A DNA stretch of 50,753 bases, from contig NZ_BMOU01000008.1 of the NCBI RefSeq assembly GCF_014647235.1, positions 1 to 50,753 on the forward strand, written 5' to 3'. Each line of letters begins with the position of its first letter. The stretch's first letter is position 1. Below are positions 39,080-46,295 of the stretch, one piece after another. This DNA is from Haloarcula pellucida. GTDB lineage: Archaea > Halobacteriota > Halobacteria > Halobacteriales > Haloarculaceae. The position numbers and the translations under genes are program-made. The notes under the pieces were generated by a model. That model saw only the letters and a program-made list of their open reading frames with translations, was not told the origin of the DNA and ran no database searches.

Positions 39080-39790
39080 ATGGTGGAAATCACCCTCCGG
39101 AACGTACTTGGATATCTGTTTGGTTTGCCAGCCATCCTGGGCGGGCTCGTCTTCGCGCTAGTCTCACCAGTATCGGGGCTGTTGTTGATCCTCGCTGGTG
39201 TCCTAGCACTGCCTGTCGTCCGCCGGCAGTTCGACGTCCGTGCGGGGTTGAGCTTCTCATCGTGGGCGGTGGTCGGGCTTGTCTTGCTACTGTCTGTTGC
39301 CTCACTGAGTGTGCTCGCACTAACCGTCGGCGACGGCGGCCAACAGTCGCTCGGTGAGAGCAAGACCGCAAGTGGACTCTCGGTCGTTGTGACTGACTAC
39401 GAGATTCACGAGAACGTCGATTTGAACAACAACGACCCAATCGACCCGAACGCTGACGCACTTTTGGTCAAGCTTCGGGTCGAGCACGTCGGCGAAAATG
39501 AGCGCGTGTTCCCACACCAGGTTGCCAACGAGATACAGGCAGACTACAACGATGAACCTCTCGCGAGCGCACTCACGTACAGGAACATTACGGTCGACAA
39601 CACGACCTATCACGGGTACCACCAATCGTACAGAGGTCAGGATGCCGACGGAGCCTATCAGGGCACGACTGTCAGCGGGTGGGTCGCGTTTGAAGTCCCG
39701 CCGAACGCCGAGCCGAGTGACATGACTGTCACTGTGTACTGGGGTCCAGACCGGAATCAAAAGGGTGTGTGGCAGCTCAGCAGTCAGTAG
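39080..39790 (+). CDS. Membrane protein with extracellular DUF4352-like domain
   Basis: A 236-residue protein from ATG 39080. It has three membrane segments in the first 85 residues (NVLGYLFGLPAILGGLVF; GLLLILAGVLALPVV; WAVVGLVLLLSVASLSVLAL). The rest is an Ig-like beta domain with LSVVVTDYEIHENVDLNNND, ADALLVKLRVEHVGENE and VSGWVAFEVPPNAEPSDM, close in form to DUF4352/Telomeric-type extracytoplasmic domains of haloarchaea. A lone plus-strand gene flanked by minus genes and two repeat elements looks like a cargo ('moron') gene, possibly affecting the host surface. Confidence 0.65.
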   Translation: MVEITLRNVLGYLFGLPAILGGLVFALVSPVSGLLLILAGVLALPVVRRQFDVRAGLSFSSWAVVGLVLLLSVASLSVLALTVGDGGQQSLGESKTASGLSVVVTDYEIHENVDLNNNDPIDPNADALLVKLRVEHVGENERVFPHQVANEIQADYNDEPLASALTYRNITVDNTTYHGYHQSYRGQDADGAYQGTTVSGWVAFEVPPNAEPSDMTVTVYWGPDRNQKGVWQLSSQ

Positions 39791-39793
39791 GTG

Positions 39794-40021
39794 CTACTGG
39801 TGCGTCTGCTCGTACCAGTTGCTGGTGACGTCGTTCTGCGAACATCCCGGCAGGTGTGGGATGTACTCTGGCGCCGCGGCGACCTTCTTGCACTCGCGGC
39901 AGCGAACCTCTCCCGTAGGCTCGCCCATTTTGAACCCGTCGACGTCGACCGGCGTGTCGCTGCGGACCAGTTCGAACAACGTGTCGGGGTCAGCGAACGA
40001 ACGTTTGTTGGGTTTGCTCAT
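39794..40021 (-). CDS. Small zinc-binding protein
   Basis: A 75-residue protein from ATG 40021. It contains CRECKKVAAAPEYIPHLPGC, a Cys2-His-Cys candidate site. It is the last gene of the 42.04-39.79 kb minus operon and ends 4 bp from the convergent membrane-protein gene. The function is unknown. Confidence 0.55.
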   Translation of the reverse strand: MSKPNKRSFADPDTLFELVRSDTPVDVDGFKMGEPTGEVRCRECKKVAAAPEYIPHLPGCSQNDVTSNWYEQTHQ

Positions 40022-40182
40022 CGGACGTCCACCTCCGGACCACCGTTGCGACGGTACGCGAGCAAAACCGTGTGGTCGCTGAACGGAGATGGGATGTAGA
40101 CTCCGACGGCCGCACTGGATAACGGCGTCACCTCGAAGTGTGCCCAGTCGACGAGACCCTCACCGTGCTGCATCTTACTCAT
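40018..40182 (-). CDS. Small protein of unknown function
   Basis: A 54-residue protein from ATG 40182 (MSKMQHGEGLVDWAHF). It is beta-rich (FEVTPLSSAAVGVYIPSP; HTVLLAYRRNG). It overlaps both neighbours by 4 bp. No family is recognised. Confidence 0.5.
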   Translation of the reverse strand: MSKMQHGEGLVDWAHFEVTPLSSAAVGVYIPSPFSDHTVLLAYRRNGGPEVDVR

Positions 40183-40610
40183 CGAATCACCTCGCCACCG
40201 CGCTCGACGTCGATCATGTCCACCGGCTCGCAGCCCTCCTGTCGCCAGCGGCAGCCGGTCCAGACGTCGGTGTAGCGCCACATCCCGCCGTCGGCGGCGC
40301 GGGGCTCGAACCGAACGCGGCGCCGCGGGCCCGCCGGCGGCTGGTAGGTCACTTCGAGGCGGTCGACGGCCTCAGCAGACGCGTCCATCGTACCGCCGTC
40401 CGAGCGCAGATCCTCACCGTCGGGCACCGGGCCGCCATCGAGGGCCTGCATGGCCTCTTCGGCGTGCTCGACCGTGGCCTGGGCCATGTGCCACGCCGGC
40501 GTGTTCGGCGTGAGGTCGTCGCGAGCGATGCGGGCCTGCTTGCGAGCCTCTCGAAGCCGTTGCTCGGGACTGCCGAGTTCGGGCTCGTCGGCGGCGGTGT
40601 CGTCGCTCAT
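40179..40610 (-). CDS. Protein of unknown function
   Basis: A 143-residue protein from ATG 40610. An N-terminal helical half (PEQRLREARKQARIARDD; HMAQATVEHAEEAMQALDGG) is followed by a beta half with RLEVTYQPPAGPRRRVRFEP and two cysteines (GCRWRQEGCE). The function is unknown. Confidence 0.5.
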   Translation of the reverse strand: MSDDTAADEPELGSPEQRLREARKQARIARDDLTPNTPAWHMAQATVEHAEEAMQALDGGPVPDGEDLRSDGGTMDASAEAVDRLEVTYQPPAGPRRRVRFEPRAADGGMWRYTDVWTGCRWRQEGCEPVDMIDVERGGEVIR

Positions 40611-40939
40611 CGCGACCCCCCGTCATCGATGTGTTCTAGTAGTGCGTCGTCGATGGCCTCGCGGTCGACGCCGGCGGGGATTTCGCGCTCGCCGCGCATG
40701 AACGCGACGCGGCGAGTGTGCTTGCACCCACCAGCAGGCCGCCGGTGGAGCATATCCGGACAGTCGCAGGTCTCGGCGACGAGGTCGATGACGTACCGCG
40801 TGCCGTGGTTGTAGACGGCGATCTGGTCGTCACGCGTCGCCGGGTCGTCGGCGTAGATGTCCATCGGCTCGGTCAGCGCCTTCACGTCGCGCTGGTCCAG
40901 CTTCGCGATGGCGGCAACGTCCGCAGCGGCGGCCGCCAT
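40607..40939 (-). CDS. SWIM zinc-finger protein
   Basis: A 110-residue protein from ATG 40939. The segment YVIDLVAETCDCPDMLHRRP followed by GGCKHTRRVAF has Cys58, Cys60, Cys72 and His74, the CxC...CxH pattern of a SWIM domain. SWIM proteins are common in haloarchaea and their mobile elements and bind DNA or proteins. The N-terminal helix (AAAADVAAIAKLDQRDVK) is a short DNA-binding-like region. Confidence 0.75.
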   Translation of the reverse strand: MAAAAADVAAIAKLDQRDVKALTEPMDIYADDPATRDDQIAVYNHGTRYVIDLVAETCDCPDMLHRRPAGGCKHTRRVAFMRGEREIPAGVDREAIDDALLEHIDDGGSR

Positions 40940-41448
40940 CAGTTCTCACCCTCCTCGTCCTCGAGGTCGTGGACCGGCGACACGAGTGCGAGTCGTGAGC
41001 GCGGGTAGGCGTAGCGATCCGGTGCGTCGATATCGGCCGTCGTTCGGTCGGGGAACGTGACCTCGATGACGTCGTCGTCGCTGGGGTAATCCTGGTTGTA
41101 GTCGGCGACGGTGCCCCAGCCGTCGACGTCGTAGTCGTCGGCGGCGCCGAGTTGCTTGCCGACCACGACCATCGCGGCCTCGGTGTCTTTGCGGTCTTCG
41201 ACGTGGTCGCCGACGTGCAGCGGCGGCAGCGGCGGCGTGCGGTCCCGGTCGTCTCCGAGCAGCGGGTCGAGACACTCGCACGACCGGTCGAACCGCTCGT
41301 CATCGTCGACGGCGTGTTGCGGTGCGTTGATGACACCGGTTTCGTTCGCGTCACCAGTCGGGTAGCTGGCGGGCGTCTGCTGACAGTCCTCGTGGTGAAT
41401 CTCCGTGGGCGATTCGTCGGCGAAGACGTCCCACTCGTGGTCACTCAT
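40939..41448 (-). CDS. Acidic protein of unknown function
   Basis: A 169-residue protein from ATG 41448. It is strongly acidic, with scattered cysteines (HEDCQQ; SCECLD) and a beta-rich C-terminus (EAAMVVVGKQLG, DVIEVTFPDRTTADI, YPRSRLALVSP). No known motif is seen. The ATG overlaps the upstream gene by 8 bp. Confidence 0.5.
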   Translation of the reverse strand: MSDHEWDVFADESPTEIHHEDCQQTPASYPTGDANETGVINAPQHAVDDDERFDRSCECLDPLLGDDRDRTPPLPPLHVGDHVEDRKDTEAAMVVVGKQLGAADDYDVDGWGTVADYNQDYPSDDDVIEVTFPDRTTADIDAPDRYAYPRSRLALVSPVHDLEDEEGEN

Positions 41449-41728
41449 CGCCGGCCTCCCCGTAGCCTGCGCGGTCGAGCGCCTCGATGATGGCCATGTC
41501 GTGGCCGCTGCCGAATGCCCGGCCAACCGGACTGGTCTCGATGGAGATGAGGCCCGCCTCGCAGTCGTAGACGCGGACCTCGTGATCGGCGTCGCCGAGG
41601 CCGGTGGAACGACTCTGCACCACGACAGTGTACTCGCCGTCGGTCGCCCAGCCGCCGGGCAGACCGGCGTCTTCGACCGGCCGGAAGCCGCGCTCCTCCA
41701 GGACGTCCACGAGCTCGCCGTCAGTCAT
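41441..41728 (-). CDS. Small protein of unknown function
   Basis: A 95-residue protein from ATG 41728. It has ELVDVLEERGFRPVEDAG, then YTVVVQSRSTGLGDADHEVR and a helical end (HDMAIIEALDRAGY). It looks like a compact alpha/beta fold. No family is recognised. Confidence 0.5.
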   Translation of the reverse strand: MTDGELVDVLEERGFRPVEDAGLPGGWATDGEYTVVVQSRSTGLGDADHEVRVYDCEAGLISIETSPVGRAFGSGHDMAIIEALDRAGYGEAGDE

Positions 41729-42038
41729 CGGTGGCCTCCTTGCGGCGCTGGTCGGCCTCGAGGACGGCGCCGGCGAGCTGGCCCGTGCTGGTCCAGCCGC
41801 GCTCCTGGTCGACGAAATCGCGCCACGTCTCGAGACGGCGGCCGTCGAGGTACTCGACGTGGTCGACGTCGTCGCCGTCGATGACGACCACGGCGTCGGC
41901 GCTGCGGATGTAGTGGTGTTCGTAGCCCTCGCCGTCGGCGCCGAGGGTCGCGCTTGCGATACTGTCGCCCAGCGTGCGGGCGGTCGTTTCGACAGTCGTG
42001 CCGGAATCCTGAAGTCCGGTCGTGGTGTGTATGCTCAT
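41721..42038 (-). CDS. Small protein of unknown function
   Basis: A 105-residue protein from ATG 42038, first gene of this minus operon. It has TVETTARTLGDSIASATLGA, SADAVVVIDGDDVDHVEYLD and a helical C-terminus. A perfect 7-bp inverted repeat (GCTTCCT-ACC-AGGAAGC, 42039-42055) touches the start codon. The function is unknown. Confidence 0.5.
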   Translation of the reverse strand: MSIHTTTGLQDSGTTVETTARTLGDSIASATLGADGEGYEHHYIRSADAVVVIDGDDVDHVEYLDGRRLETWRDFVDQERGWTSTGQLAGAVLEADQRRKEATDD

Positions 42039-42201
42039 GCTTCCTACCAGGAAGCGGTCGGACGTGCTGTAACACGTCCCGGCCATCGCGTTCTGCGATC
42101 CGTCGCCGGTGTCCCGCTTCACACCTACAGGTACACCACCCATCTACTAAAAGATTACGACGTAAGTCTAAGATATACGCCTACTATATCCGCTTACGTC
42201 G
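42039..42201. promoter_or_regulatory. Divergent promoter region with three inverted repeats
   Basis: Between the divergent genes at 42038 (minus) and 42264 (plus) lie GCTTCCT-ACC-AGGAAGC (42039-42055), GGACGTG-CTGTAA-CACGTCC (42060-42079) and CGACGTAAG/CTTACGTCG (42158-42166 and 42193-42201). The last pair brackets AT-rich TATA-like sequences (ATATAC, CTATATC). The layout suggests coordinated control of both operons. Confidence 0.55.
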
Positions 42202-42263
42202 CAATGCTTACAGTGCTGGCCTGCATCGTTACTCTTGTGAGTGCGACAACCGACAGCCCGGGT

Positions 42264-42506
42264 ATGCTTGACCCGACTGACCTGCGAGAAGTCGACCGCT
42301 ACCTGCTGGGCTACCTGACTGAAGGGCGCGTTACCCCGACGTACGCGCGAAAGCGCCTCATCGATGACGTCGAGGAGTATTCGCGCGGGTATGTCCAACA
42401 GCGACTCAAGCGGTTGGAGGAGCACAGCCACGTGACTAACTTGCTCGACACGGGCCTCTACGAGCTCGTGGACGACCCGCGGGAGGGTGGTGATGACGAC
42501 GGATAG
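42264..42506 (+). CDS. Winged-helix DNA-binding protein
   Basis: An 80-residue protein from ATG 42264 (MLDPTDLREVDRYLLGYL); an in-frame ATG at 42204 could add 20 hydrophobic residues. The winged-helix pattern is LREVDRYLLGYLTEGRVTPT, then YVQQRLKRLEEHSHV and LYELVDDPREGGDDDG. It is the first gene of the plus-strand operon and a good candidate to act on the palindromes upstream of it. Confidence 0.7.
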   Translation: MLDPTDLREVDRYLLGYLTEGRVTPTYARKRLIDDVEEYSRGYVQQRLKRLEEHSHVTNLLDTGLYELVDDPREGGDDDG

Positions 42507-42705
42507 TCCCGGCCCGATCGACCCGCCGAAGACCGACGAGATGTGGATGGACGGCGACGTCGACGTCCAGCCGCGCTCGTACAAGGACCTCGTCGTCGGC
42601 ATCATGGAGGCCCGCGACTGCAGCAAACCCGACGCCGAACGGTTCGTCGACGACCGCGGTCGCGAACACGCCGAGCGCGTCCTCCTGGACAGGTGGTCGG
42701 CATGA
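42493..42705 (+). CDS. Small protein of unknown function
   Basis: A 70-residue protein from ATG 42493 with 14-bp overlap to the upstream gene. It has the acidic start MTTDSPGPIDPPKTDEMWMD, then LVVGIMEARDCSKPDAERFV and a basic helix. The upstream GGAGGGTGGTG is a good ribosome binding site. The function is unknown. Confidence 0.5.
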   Translation: MTTDSPGPIDPPKTDEMWMDGDVDVQPRSYKDLVVGIMEARDCSKPDAERFVDDRGREHAERVLLDRWSA

Positions 42706-42875
42706 TCGCAGCGACGCTGGCAACGTGGGCCGGGATCGCCATGTTCGCGTTCGCGCTCGGCGTGATGGCCGCGAGCCACTACAACGAGACAGAGATGCGG
42801 TGGAAACCCATCGCGGCAATCGCTGGCGGGGTCTTCCTGTGGACGCTCTCGGTTGCACTGGAGATGGTAGCATGA
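42702..42875 (+). CDS. Small two-helix membrane protein
   Basis: A 57-residue protein from ATG 42702, overlapping both neighbours by 4 bp (ATGA). It has two membrane segments: IAATLATWAGIAMFAFALGV and AAIAGGVFLWTLSVALEMV with a short polar turn HYNETEMRWK between them. Its role is unknown. Confidence 0.6.
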   Translation: MIAATLATWAGIAMFAFALGVMAASHYNETEMRWKPIAAIAGGVFLWTLSVALEMVA

Positions 42876-43495
42876 CGTCGAAGACTGACCGCACCGGCGG
42901 CGAGATCGACTGGCCGGCATGGGCGGAACGAACGCAACGGCGAGAGAGCACGCACAAGTACTCGACGACGCTCGCCAAATCTATCAGCCACATCGAGACC
43001 GAACTCGAGGACCGCCTCGGTGTCGATGACTGGCGACTCTCGACGGCCGCACCCCAGCGCAAGAACGACGGCCGCCCGTACGCGAACGCGAACCCGTCGG
43101 ATCCCGGCGCCGTCGTCCGCTGGAGCATGGATGGCGAGCAGTACTGCATCGCTGTCGACGAGTACGACGACCTCCGAGACAACGTCCGGACTATCGGCCT
43201 GTACATCAAGGAGAAGCGGAAGATGTCGAACCGACCGGTCAAGACCGGCCAGGACGAGTTCGCGACGGCGCAGCTCCCGAGCGGGAACGAGGACGTCATC
43301 GTCGCCGGCGACGGCTCTGGTGTCGCGTCGACGCAAGCGCCTCACGAGGTGCTGGGCGTCGCCGAGGACGCGCCCGACGATGTCGTCGAGGCCGCCGCTC
43401 GCCGACTCGCCGCGAACGAACACCCAGACAAGGGTGGCGATGTTGAGGAGTTCCAGCGGATCCAACAGGCAAAGGAGGCGATGCTCGATGGCTGA
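42872..43495 (+). CDS. J-domain (DnaJ-like) protein
   Basis: A 207-residue protein from ATG 42872. The N-terminal 150 residues form an uncharacterised domain (WPAWAERTQRRESTHKYS; YCIAVDEYDDLRDNVRTIGL). The C-terminal J domain has EVLGVAEDAPDDVVEAAARR and NEHPDKGGDVEEFQRIQQA, with the essential HPD at 184-186. J domains activate host Hsp70; the virus may recruit the host chaperone for replication or assembly. The family N-terminal domain is frequent in haloarchaeal viruses. Confidence 0.8.
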   Translation: MTSKTDRTGGEIDWPAWAERTQRRESTHKYSTTLAKSISHIETELEDRLGVDDWRLSTAAPQRKNDGRPYANANPSDPGAVVRWSMDGEQYCIAVDEYDDLRDNVRTIGLYIKEKRKMSNRPVKTGQDEFATAQLPSGNEDVIVAGDGSGVASTQAPHEVLGVAEDAPDDVVEAAARRLAANEHPDKGGDVEEFQRIQQAKEAMLDG

Positions 43496-43601
43496 CGGCT
43501 TCAATGGCTGCCGGCTCAAGCACAGTCCGACGGACGGTTTGCTCACCGACCTGATCGCCAACGCTCTCCGAGAGCTCAAGGAGGCGATGCTGGATGGGTG
43601 A
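43488..43601 (+). CDS. Mini protein of unknown function
   Basis: A 37-residue frame from ATG 43488 (MADGFNGCRLKHSPTDGLL) to TGA 43601. It ends KEAMLDG, identical in residues to the end of the previous gene, because the region holding the ribosome binding site and next start has been duplicated. It overlaps both neighbours by 8 bp. It may be translated, but its importance is unclear. Confidence 0.45.
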   Translation: MADGFNGCRLKHSPTDGLLTDLIANALRELKEAMLDG

Positions 43602-43851
43602 CCTCCTCGACCCCGACCGACTCGGCCGCTGTCCCGACTGCGGCGACGACGTTTATCGCGACGACGAGCGCTGGGAGATCACCCGCGACGGCGACGACCA
43701 GCCGCCGACGGGAACGACAGTCCGCTACCACGAGGGCTGTGCCCCGTTCGGTGCGACCCACATCCCCGACGAGATCGAGAAAGAGCAGCGCAGTCGAAAG
43801 CGCGGTGCCGAGATGCGCCGGGAGCTCGCAGAGGGCATCGATGACGACTGA
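43594..43851 (+). CDS. Small zinc-binding protein
   Basis: An 85-residue protein from ATG 43594. It has RCPDCGDDVYRDDERWEITR and later YHEGCAPFG, a Cys2-His-Cys site like those in haloarchaeal virus zinc proteins. A basic helical C-terminus (EKEQRSRKRGAEMRREL) follows. Confidence 0.6.
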   Translation: MGDLLDPDRLGRCPDCGDDVYRDDERWEITRDGDDQPPTGTTVRYHEGCAPFGATHIPDEIEKEQRSRKRGAEMRRELAEGIDDD

Positions 43852-43939
43852 CCTCAGCGACTGGCCCGTCGAACAGATCCTCGAGTACCGCGCGGAGACT
43901 GGCGAGTGGCCAGAGTCGGAGGCCGACGATGACGAGTAA
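43841..43939 (+). CDS. Mini protein of unknown function
   Basis: A 32-residue frame from ATG 43841 (MTTDLSDWPVEQILEYRAET) to TGA 43939-43937, overlapping each neighbour by 11 bp. Its short amphipathic helix (DWPVEQILEYRAETGEWP) is of a sort common in haloviruses. It could be a real mini gene. Confidence 0.5.
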   Translation: MTTDLSDWPVEQILEYRAETGEWPESEADDDE

Positions 43940-44357
43940 GAGCTACCAGGAGGCGAAGGCGGAGGCGCTCGCCCAGCTGCGAGCGTTCGTCCACGACGAT
44001 GTCACGATCGTCGACGACGGCGACCGCGTCACGGGCCCCGGCGGTACGACGCTGGTCAACGGTCACGGGCAGCTGCCGGACGACGTCGTCTGGATCGACC
44101 GCCGGTCGAAGTGGGGCAACCCGTTTGTCACCGAGAACGACGGCGGCGAGTACTCCCGCGAGGAGTCGGTCGACCTGTACCGTGGCTGGTTTCTCGGCCA
44201 CGTCGAGGCCGGCGAGTGGGACGTCGAGGCGTTGCGCGGCGAGACGCTGGCCTGTTGGTGCGTCCCGCGCCTGTGCCACGGACTGGTGATCCTCAACTAC
44301 CTCGCCGAGACGTACGACCCACAGCAGACGCTCGGAGGTGCGTTCGATGCCAAGTGA
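43929..44357 (+). CDS. DUF4326 protein
   Basis: A 142-residue protein from ATG 43929. It has the family blocks DRRSKWGNPFVTENDGG, REESVDLYRGWFLGH and ALRGETLACWCVPRLCHGLV, matching DUF4326 ('WGNPF ... R-x-x-x-v-x-x-Y-x-x-w ... L-x-C-x-C-x-p-x-x-C-H-x-x-v'). The Cys/His cluster suggests metal binding. The biochemical role is unknown. The family is frequent in phages and next to DNA modification genes. Confidence 0.8.
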   Translation: MTSKSYQEAKAEALAQLRAFVHDDVTIVDDGDRVTGPGGTTLVNGHGQLPDDVVWIDRRSKWGNPFVTENDGGEYSREESVDLYRGWFLGHVEAGEWDVEALRGETLACWCVPRLCHGLVILNYLAETYDPQQTLGGAFDAK

Positions 44358-44589
44358 GTGTGAGCAGTGCGGCGTCACGTCCAGTGGCGCCGTCGTCCGC
44401 GAGTTCGGTGACGAGACCTTGTGCGTCGACTGCGCGTCCCCAGGTGAGTGCAAGCGCTGCGGCGCCGAGACGTCGGAGCTGACGCTCGCCGGAGACTGGC
44501 TGTGCGGCCGGTGTCAGGACCAGCGCCAGGAGCAACAGGAGAGTCGCGACCTCGGCCAGCACGGCCTTGGGAGGTTCGCCGATGGGTGA
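44347..44589 (+). CDS. Double zinc-ribbon protein
   Basis: An 80-residue protein from ATG 44347. It contains CEQCG, CVDCA, CKRCG and CGRCQ: four CxxC knuckles making two zinc sites, with a Gln-rich helical C-terminus. It overlaps the DUF4326 gene by 11 bp. Likely a nucleic-acid or protein adaptor. Confidence 0.65.
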   Translation: MPSECEQCGVTSSGAVVREFGDETLCVDCASPGECKRCGAETSELTLAGDWLCGRCQDQRQEQQESRDLGQHGLGRFADG

Positions 44590-45109
44590 CCCCCTCGACC
44601 GCGTCGACGAGTCGACCGCACTCCGCGTCTACGACAGCCAGTTCGAAGGCTGCTGCGACGTCAACGCCGACGAGGATCCGCGCCCGTGCCTCTCGTACTA
44701 CGTCCAAACGGACTTCGGACTGGCTTGCATCCGCTCGGCCTACGCGGACGGATTCGGAAACGAAGCGCATCGCCTCTGCATCCCGAACCTCGGGTACATC
44801 CCCGAGCGCACTCGTGAGAGTGTCGACCGGCACGCCGACAAGAAAACGTACGACCTCGTCGACGCCGACACGTTACCCTCGCAGCGCGACCCGTACGGTG
44901 AGGACCCTGTCACCGGCCACGAGTTGCAGATCACGTCGTTCGGATTCGACGTCAAACCGTGGGCCGAGCGCGAGTGCGCGAAGTGTGGGCTCGCCGTCGA
45001 CGCGACGAAGGCAGACCAGTCTCCTGATGGGTGGATCCACCAGGACTGTAACCCGTCGCGCTGGGACGACGCATCCCTCGAGGCGTTCGTCGGTGGTGAG
45101 ACAGCGTGA
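44582..45109 (+). CDS. Protein of unknown function with cysteine clusters
   Basis: A 175-residue protein from ATG 44582 (MGDPLDRVDESTALRVYDS). It has FEGCCDVNAD and RPCLSYYV in the N-terminal part, and a C-terminal CAKCG...HQDC zinc site. The middle has LACIRSAYADGFGNEAH. The family is not recognised. Confidence 0.5.
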   Translation: MGDPLDRVDESTALRVYDSQFEGCCDVNADEDPRPCLSYYVQTDFGLACIRSAYADGFGNEAHRLCIPNLGYIPERTRESVDRHADKKTYDLVDADTLPSQRDPYGEDPVTGHELQITSFGFDVKPWAERECAKCGLAVDATKADQSPDGWIHQDCNPSRWDDASLEAFVGGETA

Positions 45110-46038
45110 GTGAGCAGCCTCCGGGCGGTACTGAGCGCGGCCCAACGTTCTCGGCGTTCCCGTACATCGGCTCGAAGACCTATCTCGCGCCGTGGGTCGT
45201 CGAGAACCTACGCACCCACGACAACTTCGTGGTTCCGTTCGGTGGGGCGGCTGGCGTCCTGCTGAACAAACCACGGTCGGGGTGTGAGATATACAACGAC
45301 CGTGACGAGGCGATTGTCGAGTTCTTCCGCGCTTGTCGCGAGCATCCCGAGGAACTGGCCGAACGGGTTCGTAACATCCCGTTCTCACGGACCACGTACA
45401 ACGAGTGGTCGCGACAGTTCCGGAGCGGTGACGGGTGGCCCGAAGACGTGGTAGAACGGGTCGCTCGGTGGGTCTACCTTCGCTACGCCAGTTTCTCCGG
45501 TCGGTACGGACAGCGAGCAGGGTTCGCTACCGATACACCGCGCCGTGGCCCGCAGAAATCTCGAATCTGGCAACAGATGCCGGAGCGTATCGTCGAGATT
45601 CGCGACCGGTTCCGCGGCGTCGCTATCGAGTGTCTGGACTACTCCGACATCCTCGGTCGGTACGACGACAAGGGCGCTGAGACGCTGTACTACTGCGACC
45701 CACCGTACACCGAGGCGAAAGACGGCTACTACCGTGGCCCTCGGTTCGACCACGGCCAGTTCGTGGACGAGCTGACGAGCGTCGACGGTCACTGGATGGT
45801 CTCCTACCGAGACCCGCCAGATGGTCTCGAAGCGCTCGCAACGACTGTCGTAGAGCGGTCATACAATCGGTCGGCTGGAACAGACAACTCCGACCGGACC
45901 GAGCGGCTGTACCTGAGCTACGACCCGGCGGAGACTCCGCGGTTCGTCGATGGCCAGCAGCAGACCTTAGTTACGGCTACAGACGGCGGAAATACCCGAT
46001 CAGTAGACACGGGTACTGAACAGGAGGCCGACGAATGA
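45106..46038 (+). CDS. dam: Dam-like N6-adenine DNA methyltransferase
   Basis: A 310-residue protein from GTG 45106 (overlapping the upstream TGA by 4 bp). It belongs to the D12 class: FPYIGSKTYLAPWVV (motif X/I, SAM binding), NDRDEAIVEFF (residues 64-74) and YYCDPPYTEAKDGYY with DPPY at 198-201 (motif IV). The target is probably GATC or a related adenine site; GATC is common in this genome. Methylation may protect the DNA from host restriction or regulate packaging or replication. No cognate nuclease gene is nearby, so this is an orphan methyltransferase. Confidence 0.85.
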   Translation: MSEQPPGGTERGPTFSAFPYIGSKTYLAPWVVENLRTHDNFVVPFGGAAGVLLNKPRSGCEIYNDRDEAIVEFFRACREHPEELAERVRNIPFSRTTYNEWSRQFRSGDGWPEDVVERVARWVYLRYASFSGRYGQRAGFATDTPRRGPQKSRIWQQMPERIVEIRDRFRGVAIECLDYSDILGRYDDKGAETLYYCDPPYTEAKDGYYRGPRFDHGQFVDELTSVDGHWMVSYRDPPDGLEALATTVVERSYNRSAGTDNSDRTERLYLSYDPAETPRFVDGQQQTLVTATDGGNTRSVDTGTEQEADE

Positions 46039-46295
46039 GCCGAGAGGCTGCGGGCGATCTAGTGCACCGCTACCAGCGCGGGCTGCACCACCAGTCTGTT
46101 GACGAATGCCCCGATTGCGGCGACGAGACATATGCGTGCAAAGTCCAGTTAACGTGGTACGACCCGGCGGATATAGTCGTGCGAGAGGCGGCGGCTTGCG
46201 GTTGCTACCGGCCAAGAGGCGTTCTGAACAGGCTCAGATGGTGGGTGAAGAATTGGTGGAGACACACTGATACTGATCAGGGTGGGTCACAGTGA
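46035..46295 (+). CDS. Zinc-binding protein
   Basis: An 86-residue protein from ATG 46035. It has CPDCGDETYACKVQ and CGCYR in the first 60 residues, then a Trp/Arg-rich end (RLRWWVKNWWRH) that is unusually basic and aromatic for this genome. It could touch membranes or nucleic acid. The function is unknown. Confidence 0.5.
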   Translation: MSREAAGDLVHRYQRGLHHQSVDECPDCGDETYACKVQLTWYDPADIVVREAAACGCYRPRGVLNRLRWWVKNWWRHTDTDQGGSQ

